Shown in pieces: positions 45,335-54,564 of a DNA stretch of 64,000 nt. The notes under the pieces were generated by a model. The model saw nothing but the letters and a program-made list of their open reading frames with translations. It did no database searches and was not told where the DNA came from. Numbering within the stretch: position 1 is the stretch's first letter; each line of letters begins with the position of its first letter. The DNA comes from an uncultured Catenibacillus sp. (lineage in GTDB: Bacteria; Bacillota; Clostridia; Lachnospirales; Lachnospiraceae): assembly GCA_934339005.1 (NCBI GenBank), contig CAKRHR010000003.1:68683-132682 (forward strand). Reading direction: 5' to 3'. The position numbers and the translations under genes are program-made.

Positions 45335-46258
45335 ATGACAAAGAAAATACTGGGCTTAAATTTCGGACGTCCGAATGGTAACTGTAAAATGTACTTAAAA
45401 GCTGCCTTAGAATCAGCGAAGGCAGAGGGGGCAGAAGTTGAAATCATTGACATGATGAAATTAAAGATTTCACATTGCATCGGTTGTGGTTCATGCTCAA
45501 AGAAATTAGAAAGTGGCAAAGGTCAGATTGAATGTTGTATTAAAGATGATTATCAGAAAGTAAGTGATGCCGTGGTCGCTGCAGATGCGATGATCGTGGC
45601 TGCGCCGGTCTATGTGCTTGCACCGACAGGTCAGTTTAAAAACTTCCTGGACCGTTTCGGCCCATCACATGACATTGCCTATATGTTATGTGAAAATGAA
45701 CTTCGCAAAGACACAGGTGGTGAAGTATTAAATCCTGACTGCCTGAAACGTCACCTCGTTTCTTATATTTCTGTAGGTGGTGCGACAACACCACACTGGG
45801 TATCTTATGGATTGCCAGGCATGAGACTGTTTGGTCAGAGTATGAATATGAAAATCGTCGATGAACTGGACGCATTTGGTGCATATGTACCGGATATCAA
45901 GGAACGTCTGTTAAAAGAATGTGACCGTATGGGTAAACACATGGTGCAGGCGATGGACCAAAAAACAAGCGAAATCACATGGCATAGCGAGCCAGGTGTC
46001 TGTCCGGTCTGCCACGGCAAAGAAATCACAATTTATGGTGACAGCGATAAAGTATGCTGCCCGATGTGCGGTATTTACGGCAAACTGACAGTTGAAAACG
46101 GAAAAGTCAGAGTCGATTTCCCTGAGGAAGAACAGGCGAAGAGCCGCCTGAAATTTGAGGGCATGCTGCAGCACCAGATAGACCAGAGAAGACAGCTTCG
46201 TTATCCAAAATTTGAAGAATACGTAGAAAAATTCCGCGCAAGACAGAGAGATATGTAG
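45335..46258 (+). CDS. Fe-S flavoprotein, copy 2 (tandem paralogue)
   Basis: 307 residues, the same length as copy 1 and aligned without gaps, with most residues identical. The cysteine motif CIGCGSCSKKLESGKGQIEC, the flavin segment AAPVYVLAPTGQFKNFLDRF and the ribbon CPVCHGKE/CCPMCGIYGK are all kept. Differences gather in the C-terminal 40 residues (EEEQAKSRLKFEGMLQHQID). The pair arose by a gene duplication; separate terminator and upstream repeats suggest different regulation. AGGGAG precedes ATG 45335. Confidence 0.85.
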   Translation: MTKKILGLNFGRPNGNCKMYLKAALESAKAEGAEVEIIDMMKLKISHCIGCGSCSKKLESGKGQIECCIKDDYQKVSDAVVAADAMIVAAPVYVLAPTGQFKNFLDRFGPSHDIAYMLCENELRKDTGGEVLNPDCLKRHLVSYISVGGATTPHWVSYGLPGMRLFGQSMNMKIVDELDAFGAYVPDIKERLLKECDRMGKHMVQAMDQKTSEITWHSEPGVCPVCHGKEITIYGDSDKVCCPMCGIYGKLTVENGKVRVDFPEEEQAKSRLKFEGMLQHQIDQRRQLRYPKFEEYVEKFRARQRDM

Positions 46259-46362
46259 TTTGAATTACAATTGGTCATTAAATGTTCGGAATTAATAACA
46301 TATTATGAAATATCTGATTTTGTTATTGTGGAAATGATTAAAGATAGAAGGTATATAATTAA

Positions 46363-47031
46363 ATGGATAATAGAAAATATTACACTGCATATGAGGAACG
46401 CTATAAAACTGCTCATTCAAACAGTGTGAGTTGGTCAAGTGCCATAAGTACGCCTATTGTGATGGAAGTGATTGACAAGTACAAAATCAATCGACAGCAT
46501 CACATACTGGAAATTGGATGTGGGGAAGGCAGAGATTCCAAAACGGTATTGGAACATGGTTTTTCATTAATGGCAACGGATATTTCCAAGGAAGCCATTA
46601 CATATTGCAGACAGCAAATGCCCCGGTACGAAAAAAATTTCAGCGTTTTGGATTGCTTATCAGCCCGGTTGGAAGAAAAATTTGATTTTATTTTCGCAAT
46701 AGCGGTTGTTCATATGCTTGTGCTTGATGAGGACAGAGATGGCTTTTATCAGTTCCTCCGTAACCATCTGACAGCAGAGGGAATAGCACTCATCTGTACA
46801 ATGGGCGATGGTGAATTTGAAATGCAGAGTGATATTTCCACTGCATTTACATTACAAGAGAGAGAACATGACTCCGGAAAAATGATGGTTGCCGGAACAT
46901 CGTGCAGGATGGTGTCATGGAATACATTTGAAAAAGAGTTAACACGAAATGACCTGAAGCTCGTTGAGAAAGGAATCACAAGCTCACTTCCTGACTTTAA
47001 CAGCTTGATGTATGCGGTTGTTAAAGTATAG
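46363..47031 (+). CDS. Class I SAM-dependent methyltransferase
   Basis: 222 residues. Motif I HHILEIGCGEGRDSKTVLEHG, motif II area MATDISKEAITYCRQQM and IFAIAVVHMLVLDEDRDGF place it among Methyltransf_11/25/TehB-like enzymes. The substrate (small molecule, metal oxyanion or tRNA/rRNA base) is not evident; the TehB-like layout DISKEAI favours small molecules. Ribosome site AGAAGG is weakly spaced before ATG 46363. It ends at a bidirectional terminator shared with argG. Confidence 0.87.
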   Translation: MDNRKYYTAYEERYKTAHSNSVSWSSAISTPIVMEVIDKYKINRQHHILEIGCGEGRDSKTVLEHGFSLMATDISKEAITYCRQQMPRYEKNFSVLDCLSARLEEKFDFIFAIAVVHMLVLDEDRDGFYQFLRNHLTAEGIALICTMGDGEFEMQSDISTAFTLQEREHDSGKMMVAGTSCRMVSWNTFEKELTRNDLKLVEKGITSSLPDFNSLMYAVVKV

Positions 47032-47064
47032 GGTGTCGGACATAAGGAGATTTGACTGTAAATT

Positions 47065-47115
47065 AAAAAAACCTGCATAATCGATACACGGTATATCGAT
47101 TATGCAGGTTTTTTT
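47065..47115. terminator. Bidirectional terminator between the methyltransferase and argG
   Basis: ACCTGCATAATCGATA (47071-47086) and TATCGATTATGCAGGT (47094-47109) pair perfectly, with A- and T-runs on the two sides. Confidence 0.95.
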
Positions 47116-47118
47116 AAA

Positions 47119-48354
47119 TTAATTTGTAGATGTATTATTCTTTTCAAGTTCAGCCATCTTCATCGCACGAACCTTTAATGGAAGGCCGAATAATGTGATG
47201 AAGCCGTCTGCATCGTGGTGGTCGTATAAATCACCGGTTGTGAAGCTTGCGAGGGATTCACTGTAAAGTGAATATGGAGAAGTTGTACCGGCTTTTGTGA
47301 TATTGCCTTTGTAAAGTTTGAATTTAACTTCGCCTGTCACATACTTCTGAGTGGATTCAACAAATGCCTGAATAGCTTCACGAAGAGGTGTGAACCATTT
47401 TCCTTCGTAAACAACCTGAGCCAGTTTGTTGCCCATATCCTTTTTGACTTCCATTGTGGCACGGTCAAGTACAAGTTCTTCAAGCTGCTGATGTGCTTCC
47501 ATAAGGATTGTGCCGCCAGGTGTTTCATAAACACCACGGGATTTCATACCAACAACACGGTTTTCAACGATATCGACGATACCAATACCATGTTTGCCAC
47601 CAAGTTCATTTAACTTGCGGATAATGTCAGCGACTTTCATCTTTTCGCCGTTGACGCTTGTAGGTACACCGGCTTCAAATGTCATTGTGACATATTCACC
47701 TTCATCTGGTGCTTTTTCAGGAGAAACACCAAGTACAAGCAGATGATCATAATTTGGTTCATTTGCAGGATCTTCAAGTTCAAGACCTTCATGGCTGATA
47801 TGCCATAAGTTACGGTCACGGCTGTAGCTGTGGCTCATATCGAAAGGAAGGTCAATGCCATGTGCTTTGCAGTATTCAATCTCGTCTTCACGGGACTGCA
47901 TTGTCCATACATCTGTCATACGCCAAGGTGCAATAACTTTGATATCTGGAGCAAGGGCTTTGATACCAAGCTCGAAACGAATCTGGTCATTACCTTTACC
48001 TGTGGCGCCGTGGCAGATAGCAACTGCGCCTTCTTTTCTGGCGATTTCAACGAGTTTTTTCGCAATGGCAGGACGTGCCATGGAAGTACCGAGCAGATAT
48101 TTGTTCTCATAAACAGCATTTGCCTGAACGCAAGGCATGATATAATCTTCAGCAAATTCATCTGTAATATCTTCAATATATAATTTAGAAGCACCGGAAA
48201 GTTTTGCTCTCTCATCAAGACCTTCCAGTTCTTCACCCTGTCCGCAGTTAATGCAGCAGCAGATAACATCATAATCAAACTGTTCTTTCAGCCATGGGAT
48301 AATAGCTGTTGTGTCAAGACCGCCTGAGTATGCTAATACAACTTTTTCTTTCAT
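47119..48354 (-). CDS. argG: Argininosuccinate synthase
   Basis: 411 residues. Joins citrulline and aspartate with ATP in arginine synthesis. N-terminal PP-loop VVLAYSGGLDTTAIIPWLKE, citrulline/aspartate-binding GATGKGNDQIRFELG and PYSLYSESLASFTTGDLYDH are conserved. ATG 48354 lies behind AGGAGG; the upstream open frame to 48417 lacks a ribosome site. It is divergent from argC over a 555-base control region. argH and argF are not in the window. Confidence 0.97.
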   Translation of the reverse strand: MKEKVVLAYSGGLDTTAIIPWLKEQFDYDVICCCINCGQGEELEGLDERAKLSGASKLYIEDITDEFAEDYIMPCVQANAVYENKYLLGTSMARPAIAKKLVEIARKEGAVAICHGATGKGNDQIRFELGIKALAPDIKVIAPWRMTDVWTMQSREDEIEYCKAHGIDLPFDMSHSYSRDRNLWHISHEGLELEDPANEPNYDHLLVLGVSPEKAPDEGEYVTMTFEAGVPTSVNGEKMKVADIIRKLNELGGKHGIGIVDIVENRVVGMKSRGVYETPGGTILMEAHQQLEELVLDRATMEVKKDMGNKLAQVVYEGKWFTPLREAIQAFVESTQKYVTGEVKFKLYKGNITKAGTTSPYSLYSESLASFTTGDLYDHHDADGFITLFGLPLKVRAMKMAELEKNNTSTN

Positions 48355-48909
48355 CGTAGAAATCCTCCTAATATAATATGTACATTCTTTGATACATTCA
48401 ATATGTATGTTTGTCATTTGTTTAATTCATAGATCTGATATATGTAAATATTTACAAGCAATCTATGATATGCCTGAGGCAAGGTAAATACGCATGCATC
48501 AGTAAATCTTTTGTTACTATACAACACTATCGTAAAAAAATCAATAGGCAATTTCAAAATAAATGCATTTTTATTTAAATAAAATGCATAAAATGAATAA
48601 AAAATACATTTAAAATGAATATTATGCATAAAAATGAGATTTTTTTGAATAGACTCTTTACATTCGGTAAAAGATGTATTAATATAGAAAAAGCAAAAAT
48701 TGGTACATGAACATGCAAAACGCAATTTGTACCATGAATCGCTGCAGGATAATGCGATTCGAATACATCAATGAATGACAGAATTTATGTATTATAAATT
48801 TATGTATTTATAATAAGCCTATTTATAATAAGAAAAGATTTGTTATAATAAGGAGAATTTATCCAGAAAAAGATTTACCTAAACAAATAAAGAAAGGCAG
48901 TGAGATAAT
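48355..48909. promoter_or_regulatory. argG-argC divergent control region
   Basis: Leftward promoter: TTGATT (plus 48544-48539), 17 bases, TATAGT (plus 48521-48516). Rightward promoter: TTTACA (48657-48662), 17 bases, TAATAT (48680-48685), giving an argC leader of about 220 bases. Between them is an AT-only block with the near-perfect palindrome centred in ATGCATTTTTATTTAAATAA (48563-48589) and further ATGAATA/TGCATA motifs that look like clustered ArgR boxes. The argC leader holds hairpins TGGTACA/TGTACCA (48701-48734) and GAATCGC/GCGATTC (48736-48760), and three copies of TTATAATAAG at 48808, 48823 and 48843. Confidence 0.6.
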
Positions 48910-49950
48910 ATGATTAAAGCAGGAATTATCGGTTCTACAGGCTATGCAGGTCAGGAACTTGTGCGTATTCTTTTACAGCATCCGGACGTAGAAATCGTCT
49001 GGTATGGTTCAAGAAGCTATATAGATCAGAAATACAGTAGTGTTTTCAGAAATATGTTCAAGCTGGTTGACGAGAAATGTCTTGAAGACCAGATGGATAA
49101 ACTGGCAGAGGAGGCGGACGTGATTTTCACAGCGACACCTCAGGGCTACTGTGCATCCCTTGTGAATGAAGATATATTAAATAAGGTAAAGATTATTGAC
49201 CTGAGCGCGGACTTCCGTATTAAAGATGTGGCTGTTTACGAGAAATGGTACGGTATTGAGCATAAATCACCTCAGTTTATTGATGAGGCGGTTTACGGAC
49301 TTTGCGAGATTAACAGAGAAGACATCAAAAAAGCCCGTCTGATTGCAAATCCTGGCTGCTATACAACATGTTCTATTCTGACAGCTTATCCGCTTGTCAA
49401 AGAAGGACTGATTGACCCTAAGACTTTAATCATTGATGCCAAATCAGGTACTTCCGGTGCCGGTAGAGGTGCCAAAACACCGAACCTTTACTGCGAAGTC
49501 AATGAAAATATCAAAGCATACGGTGTGGCAACACACAGACATACACCTGAGATTGAAGAACAGCTTGGTTATGCCGCCGGCGAACCGATTCTGATTAACT
49601 TCACACCACACCTTGTACCGATGAACAGAGGTATTTTAGTGACAGCTTATGCAAGCCTGACAAAAGATGTGACTTATGATGAATTAAAAGCTGCTTACGA
49701 AAAATATTACGGTGATGAATACTTTATCCGTTTACTTGATGAAGGTGAATGTGCTGAGACACGTTGGGTTGAGGGCAGTAACTTCGTTGACATCGGATTT
49801 AAGATTGACCCAAGAACAAAACGTGTGATTATGATGGGCGCCATCGATAACCTTGTCAAAGGTGCGGCAGGACAGGCTGTACAGAACATGAATCTGGCCT
49901 TTGGACTTCCAGAAAATAAAGGTTTGGAACTTGTGCCAATGTTCCCATAG
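48910..49950 (+). CDS. argC: N-acetyl-gamma-glutamyl-phosphate reductase
   Basis: 346 residues. NADPH-dependent reduction of N-acetylglutamyl phosphate, third step to ornithine. N-terminal GIIGSTGYAGQELVRILLQH binds NADP; Cys150 in ANPGCYTTCS is the catalytic thiol; VATHRHTPEIEEQLG carries the conserved histidine. First gene of argC-GNAT-argJ-argB-argD. AAAGGCAGTGAG precedes ATG 48910. Confidence 0.97.
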   Translation: MIKAGIIGSTGYAGQELVRILLQHPDVEIVWYGSRSYIDQKYSSVFRNMFKLVDEKCLEDQMDKLAEEADVIFTATPQGYCASLVNEDILNKVKIIDLSADFRIKDVAVYEKWYGIEHKSPQFIDEAVYGLCEINREDIKKARLIANPGCYTTCSILTAYPLVKEGLIDPKTLIIDAKSGTSGAGRGAKTPNLYCEVNENIKAYGVATHRHTPEIEEQLGYAAGEPILINFTPHLVPMNRGILVTAYASLTKDVTYDELKAAYEKYYGDEYFIRLLDEGECAETRWVEGSNFVDIGFKIDPRTKRVIMMGAIDNLVKGAAGQAVQNMNLAFGLPENKGLELVPMFP

Positions 49951-49964
49951 AAAGAGGTTTGTTT

Positions 49965-50414
49965 GTGGTTACGATCAGAGTCATGACAATGGACGATTAC
50001 GGGCAGGTGTATCGCCTCTGGAAGCAGATACACGGTTTTGGTATTCGAAGTATAGACGATTCAAAAGAAGGGGTAGAGCGTTTCTTAAAGCGCAACCCGA
50101 CAACAAACATTGTTGCTGAAGACAATGGCAAGATTGTTGGTTCTATTCTCTGCGGCCATGATGGCAGACAGGGCTGTTTTTATCACGTATGTGTAGATGA
50201 AAAATACAGACGTCAGGGCATCGGCAAACAGATGGCGGTCAGAGCGATGGAAGCGCTGCAGGCAGAGCATATTAATAAAGTCTGTCTGATTGCATTTACA
50301 AGCAACAGTGAAGGCAATGCTTTCTGGAAAGGTATCGGCTGGCACTGCGAGAGCAATGTCAACTATTACGATTTTATTTTAAATGATGAAAATATCACCG
50401 CATTTAATCAGTAA
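49965..50414 (+). CDS. GNAT acetyltransferase embedded in the arginine operon
   Basis: 149 residues. GNAT core with VCVDEKYRRQGIGKQMAVRA (acetyl-CoA loop) and GNAFWKGIGWHCESNVNYYD. It resembles YpeA-type acetyltransferases. GTG 49965 has AAAGAGG seven bases upstream; the TTG at 49959 is too close. It begins 14 bases after argC and ends 23 bases before argJ. Position suggests it may acetylate glutamate (an ArgA/ArgO-type N-acetylglutamate synthase) or an arginine-pathway amine; homology alone does not show this. If ArgJ recycles acetyl groups, this would serve as the anaplerotic first step. Confidence 0.88.
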   Translation: MVTIRVMTMDDYGQVYRLWKQIHGFGIRSIDDSKEGVERFLKRNPTTNIVAEDNGKIVGSILCGHDGRQGCFYHVCVDEKYRRQGIGKQMAVRAMEALQAEHINKVCLIAFTSNSEGNAFWKGIGWHCESNVNYYDFILNDENITAFNQ

Positions 50415-50437
50415 ATGCGATTTTGGGAGAATGCTTT

Positions 50438-51664
50438 ATGAAGATATTTGAAGATGGCAGTGTGACATCTGCGAAAGGATTTAAAACAACAAGCTGTGCC
50501 GCAGGCATCAAGTATAAAGAACGTCAGGATATGGCACTGATTTACAGTGAAGTGCCTTGTCAGGCCGCAGGAACATTTACAAAAAATATTGTCAAAGCAG
50601 CCCCTGTAAAATGGGACAAAAAAGTGGTAGATGAGTCCGCATATGTGCAGGCGGTTGTCATCAATGCGGGTATTGCCAATGCCTGTACAGGTGAAGAAGG
50701 CATGAAAGCCTGCGAAGATACTGCAAAAGCTGCAGGAGAGATTCTTGGTATTGAACCATTTGCTGTATGTGTGGCATCCACAGGCGTTATTGGCATGCAG
50801 TTACCACTGGACAGAATTGCAAATGGTGTGAAGATGATGGCGCCGGAGCTTTCAGAGAGTGGCGAGGCAGGACTTGCCGCCGCAAAAGCAATCATGACAA
50901 CAGATACAATTCCAAAGCATATCGCAGTAACCGTACAGATTGGCGGCAAAGATGTGACGGTTGGTGGTATGTGCAAAGGCTCAGGCATGATTCATCCGAA
51001 TATGTGTACAATGCTTGGATTTATCACAACAGATGCAGCCATTTCAAAGGAATTACTTCAGGAAGCACTCAGCGAGGATATTAAAGATACATATAATATG
51101 GTGTCTGTAGATGGCGATACATCTACAAATGATACGGTGCTTTTGCTGGCAAACGGTATGGCAGGCAACCCTGTGATTGACAAACACGGTGAAGATTTTG
51201 ATGCTTTTAAGGCAGCACTGCATGAAGTTAATCAGTATCTGTGCCGTAAGATTGCCGGTGATGGTGAAGGTGCTACTGCATTATTTGAAGTTAAGATGAT
51301 TGGTGCTGCGACAAAAGAACAGGCCGTGACACTTGCCAAATCTGTTGTGACTTCAAGCCTTACAAAGGCAGCGATTTTCGGACATGATGCCAACTGGGGA
51401 CGTATTCTTTGCGCGATGGGTTACTCCGGCGCAGAATTTGATCCTGAAAAGGTGGATTTGTATTTTGAAAGTGCCAACGGCAAGATTTTAATTATCAAAG
51501 ACGGTGTGGCTGTAGATTACAGTGAGGAAGAAGCCACAAAGATTTTATCAGCCAAAGAAGTGACAGCCATTGCAGATGTCAAGATGGGCGATTGCGAAGC
51601 AACAGCATGGGGTTGTGACCTCACATATGATTACGTGAAGATTAACGCAGATTACAGAAGTTGA
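50438..51664 (+). CDS. argJ: Bifunctional ornithine acetyltransferase/N-acetylglutamate synthase
   Basis: 408 residues. Transfers the acetyl group from N-acetylornithine to glutamate. Self-cleaves at the conserved threonine (Thr191) in KGSGMIHPNMCTMLGFITTD; the residue before it is Cys rather than the common Ala. VINAGIANACTGEEG and GDGEGATALFEV are further family segments, and the C-terminus ends in YDYVKINADYRS. ATG 50438 follows GGGAGAA. Whether it is mono- or bifunctional cannot be told from sequence. Confidence 0.96.
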   Translation: MKIFEDGSVTSAKGFKTTSCAAGIKYKERQDMALIYSEVPCQAAGTFTKNIVKAAPVKWDKKVVDESAYVQAVVINAGIANACTGEEGMKACEDTAKAAGEILGIEPFAVCVASTGVIGMQLPLDRIANGVKMMAPELSESGEAGLAAAKAIMTTDTIPKHIAVTVQIGGKDVTVGGMCKGSGMIHPNMCTMLGFITTDAAISKELLQEALSEDIKDTYNMVSVDGDTSTNDTVLLLANGMAGNPVIDKHGEDFDAFKAALHEVNQYLCRKIAGDGEGATALFEVKMIGAATKEQAVTLAKSVVTSSLTKAAIFGHDANWGRILCAMGYSGAEFDPEKVDLYFESANGKILIIKDGVAVDYSEEEATKILSAKEVTAIADVKMGDCEATAWGCDLTYDYVKINADYRS

Positions 51665-51722
51665 TTTGATGTTTTAGAATTACGGGAGTAGCGTTAGCTA
51701 CGAAGTAATTCGTGACATCAAA
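51665..51722 (+). promoter_or_regulatory. Segmented stem-loop between argJ and argB
   Basis: Three stacked helices: TTTGATGT/ACATCAAA (51665-51672/51715-51722), GAATTAC/GTAATTC (51677-51683/51705-51711) and GTAGC/GCTAC (51688-51692/51697-51701), loop GTTA. No T-run. It fills most of the 112-base gap, so an RNA processing or stability role, or a small repeat element, is likely. Confidence 0.7.
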
Positions 51723-51776
51723 TAAAGTAGTGTGAATAATAATTTATATATACAAGAAGCAGGAAAGGGAAAAATC

Positions 51777-52673
51777 ATGGAAAAACAGATGGATGAATTT
51801 CTTCGCAAAGCGGAAGTACTGATTGAAGCACTCCCATATATTCAGAGATTTAACAGAAAAATTATCGTTGTTAAATATGGTGGCAGCGCCATGGTGGATG
51901 AAGAACTGAAAAGAAATGTTATTAAAGACGTCACACTTTTAAAACTTGTTGGTTTCAAACCAATTATCGTACACGGTGGCGGCAAGGAAATCAGCAAATG
52001 GGTTGCCAAAGCAGGTATGGAACCTAAATTCATTAACGGCTTGCGTGTGACAGACGAAGCAACAATGGAAATTGCTGAGATGGTTTTAAATCGTGTCAAC
52101 AAATCTCTTGTACAGCTTGTGGAAGAACTGGGTGTTTTATCTGTTGGTATCAGTGGTAAAGACGGTGGTCTGCTTAAAGTTGAAAAGAAATATTCCGAAG
52201 GTCAGGATATCGGTTTTGTCGGTGAAGTAACACAGGTAAATCCAAAGATTTTATATGATTTGCTTGAAAAAGATTTCCTGCCAATCGTTTGCCCAATTGG
52301 TATGGACGAACATTATCAGAGTTACAATATTAATGCAGATGATGCCGCATGTGCGATTGCCCGTGCAGTCAACGCTGAAAAACTTGCTTTCTTAACAGAT
52401 ATCGAGGGTGTTTACAAAGACCCTGATGATAAGAGCACATTGATTTCTGAACTCACGATTGATGAAGCCAAAGCACTTATTACAGACGGATTTATCGGTG
52501 GTGGTATGCTTCCTAAATTAAATAACTGTATTGATGCCATTGAAAATGGTGTGTCCAGAGTTCATATCCTGGATGGTCGTATTTTACACTGCCTGCTTCT
52601 TGAAATCTTTACAAACAAAGGTATTGGTACGGCTATTTTGTCAGAACATGAAAAGAGGTATTATCATGAGTAA
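51777..52673 (+). CDS. argB: Acetylglutamate kinase
   Basis: 298 residues. Phosphorylates N-acetylglutamate. [20 protein letters not shown] (phosphate-binding lysine and glycines), [19 protein letters not shown] and [17 protein letters not shown] are diagnostic. The N-terminal helix [20 protein letters not shown] is the extension found in arginine-inhibited hexameric enzymes, so feedback inhibition by arginine is likely. ATG 51777 follows AGGAAAGGG; the open frame extends to GTG 51732 without a ribosome site. The stop overlaps argD. Confidence 0.97.
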   Translation: MEKQMDEFLRKAEVLIEALPYIQRFNRKIIVVKYGGSAMVDEELKRNVIKDVTLLKLVGFKPIIVHGGGKEISKWVAKAGMEPKFINGLRVTDEATMEIAEMVLNRVNKSLVQLVEELGVLSVGISGKDGGLLKVEKKYSEGQDIGFVGEVTQVNPKILYDLLEKDFLPIVCPIGMDEHYQSYNINADDAACAIARAVNAEKLAFLTDIEGVYKDPDDKSTLISELTIDEAKALITDGFIGGGMLPKLNNCIDAIENGVSRVHILDGRILHCLLLEIFTNKGIGTAILSEHEKRYYHE

Positions 52674-53862
52674 TAAAACACAGGACTATATGGACCGTGC
52701 AGAGAATGTCATTTTACATACATATAACCGTTTCCCTGTTGTATTTGAAAAAGGTGACGGCGTTTATCTGTACGATGTTGAAGGTAAAAAATATCTTGAT
52801 TTTGGTGCCGGTATTGCAGTATTTGCCCTTGGCTACAACAATCAGGCATACAATGACGCATTAAAAGCACAGATTGATAAAGTCATTCACACATCCAATC
52901 TGTATTACAATATTCCAATGATTGAAGCCGGAGAAAAACTGATTAAGGCTTCCGGCATGAGCAAGGTTTTCTTTACAAACAGTGGTACAGAAGCCATTGA
53001 AGGTGCGATTAAAGCTGTCAGAAAATATGCATGGTTAAAAGACGGCGGCAACGACCACGAAATCATTGCGATGAATCATTCTTTCCACGGCAGAAGTTAC
53101 GGCGCACTTTCTGTTACTGGCAATCCTAAATATCAGGAAGCCTTCAAACCACTGATTGGCAACATCCGTTTTGCAGATTTTAATGATTTGGAAAGCGTTA
53201 AAGCACAGATTACAGATAAGACATCAGCGATTTTACTTGAGCCTGTTCAGGGTGAGGGTGGTATTTATCCAGCAGAAGAAAGCTTCCTTAAAGGTTTGCG
53301 CAAAATCTGCGATGAAAAAGATATCTTACTTGTTTTTGATGAAATTCAGTGCGGTATGGGTCGTACAGGTTATATGTTTGCTTGGCAGAAATACGATGTA
53401 CAGCCGGATATTATGACATGTGCCAAAGCCCTTGGCTGCGGCGTGCCTGTAGGTGCATTTGTATTAAATGAAAAGGTTGCCAAATCGTCCTTAGTGCCTG
53501 GTGACCACGGTACGACTTATGGTGGCAATCCATTTGCATGTGCTGCTGTCAGCAAAGTATTTGATTTATTTGAAGAATTAAAAATTACAGACCATGTTCA
53601 GAAAATCAGTGTTTATCTGGAGGAAAAACTGGATGCACTCGCAGAAAAATCACCTTATGTGGCAACTCGCCGAGGTGCAGGTCTGATGCAGGGCCTTGTG
53701 ATTAAAGATAAGGCTGTCGGTGATGTTGTCAAAGCTGCACTGGCAGAGGGGCTGATTACGATTTCAGCAGGAAGCGACGTTCTTCGTCTTGTGCCACCAC
53801 TTGTGATTAAAGAAGCACATGTGGATGAGATGATTGAAAAGCTGGAAAAAGTGTTACTGTAA
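52666..53862 (+). CDS. argD: Acetylornithine aminotransferase
   Basis: 398 residues. PLP-dependent transamination giving N-acetylornithine. [52 protein letters not shown] and the Schiff-base lysine in [16 protein letters not shown] are typical class III aminotransferase elements. ATG 52666 overlaps the argB stop by eight bases and has AGAGG upstream; the much longer open frame lies within argB and is not real. Last gene of the operon. Confidence 0.97.
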   Translation: MSNKTQDYMDRAENVILHTYNRFPVVFEKGDGVYLYDVEGKKYLDFGAGIAVFALGYNNQAYNDALKAQIDKVIHTSNLYYNIPMIEAGEKLIKASGMSKVFFTNSGTEAIEGAIKAVRKYAWLKDGGNDHEIIAMNHSFHGRSYGALSVTGNPKYQEAFKPLIGNIRFADFNDLESVKAQITDKTSAILLEPVQGEGGIYPAEESFLKGLRKICDEKDILLVFDEIQCGMGRTGYMFAWQKYDVQPDIMTCAKALGCGVPVGAFVLNEKVAKSSLVPGDHGTTYGGNPFACAAVSKVFDLFEELKITDHVQKISVYLEEKLDALAEKSPYVATRRGAGLMQGLVIKDKAVGDVVKAALAEGLITISAGSDVLRLVPPLVIKEAHVDEMIEKLEKVLL

Positions 53863-53870
53863 TATAATTT

Positions 53871-53918
53871 TACAGGGTGGCTGTTGTCATGAAATATGAC
53901 GATGACCACCCTGTTTTG
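53871..53918 (+). terminator. Arginine operon terminator
   Basis: ACAGGGTGG (53872-53880) and CCACCCTGT (53906-53914), inner TCAT/ATGA pairing, then TTT. Confidence 0.82.
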
Positions 53919-53924
53919 CTATTT

Positions 53925-54012
53925 ATGCGAGCAACGAGCCAAAGTCCATGCTCGCATGAGACCTTGGCGACTGCCGCGATAACTTGAGAAACTCGCGGAG
54001 CATGTTTCTCAT
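53925..54012. other. Structured element with mutually exclusive helices
   Basis: Perfect ATGCGAGCA/TGCTCGCAT (53925-53933/53949-53957) competes with GCCAAAGTC/GACCTTGGC (53938-53946/53960-53968, one mismatch). Next to it, CCGCGA/TCGCGG (53974-53979/53993-53998) competes with GAGAAAC/GTTTCTC (53986-53992/54004-54010) and ATGAGA/TCTCAT (53956-53961/54007-54012). GC-rich compared with its surroundings. It lies between the arg terminator and a DMT gene, and may be a non-coding RNA, a regulatory switch or a small dispersed repeat. Confidence 0.5.
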
Positions 54013-54099
54013 AGTTTTAAGTATAATAAACAAATCAAAAAGCATACTAATTCACAATAGATAATAAACAAATTAAAAAGAAAGTATAGGTGAATTTGG

Positions 54100-54534
54100 A
54101 TGCTTGGCATGATCATTGCATTAATTTCAGGGGCTTTGATGAGTATTCAGGGCGTTTTAAATACACAATTGACGAAACAGACCAGCGTCTGGGTTTCAAA
54201 TAGCTGGGTACAATTTTCTGCATTAGTTATTTGTCTTGGCGCGTGGGCGGTTACGGACCGGAAAAGTTTTGCCATGCTGTGGCAGGTGGAACATAAATAT
54301 GTGCTGCTTGGCGGTATTATCGGCGCATTTATTACCTTGACCGTCATATTAAGCATGAAAAATCTCGGTCCTGCGCAGGCGGCCCTGATTATTGTTGTAG
54401 CACAGCTTGCTGTGGCATACGCTATTGAACTCTTTGGCTGGTTTGATATGGAAAAAGCACAGTTTTCATGGGTAAAACTGGTGGGGCTTTTGATTGCAGT
54501 CGGTGGAATAACATTGTTCCAATTAAAAAAATAA
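54100..54534 (+). CDS. Small DMT-superfamily transporter (DUF606/YdcZ-like)
   Basis: 144 residues with about five transmembrane helices: LGMIIALISGALMSIQGVLN, SWVQFSALVICLGAWAVT, YVLLGGIIGAFITLTVIL, AALIIVVAQLAVAYAIELFG, LVGLLIAVGGITLFQL. Half the size of EamA transporters, so it probably works as a dimer. Substrate unknown. AGGTG precedes ATG 54100 at loose spacing. Single gene. Confidence 0.88.
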   Translation: MLGMIIALISGALMSIQGVLNTQLTKQTSVWVSNSWVQFSALVICLGAWAVTDRKSFAMLWQVEHKYVLLGGIIGAFITLTVILSMKNLGPAQAALIIVVAQLAVAYAIELFGWFDMEKAQFSWVKLVGLLIAVGGITLFQLKK

Positions 54535-54564
54535 ATAGCTTTTAAAACTTTTGTAAAAAACGGC

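Noticed and set aside
44113..46258. Duplicate flavoproteins as a composite mobile element
   Set aside because: No transposase, terminal inverted repeats or target-site duplication flank the pair; simple tandem duplication is enough.
48686..48909. T-box or other amino-acid riboswitch before argC
   Set aside because: No T-box sequence (AGGGTGGNACCGCG) and no terminator/antiterminator pair were found; only two short hairpins.
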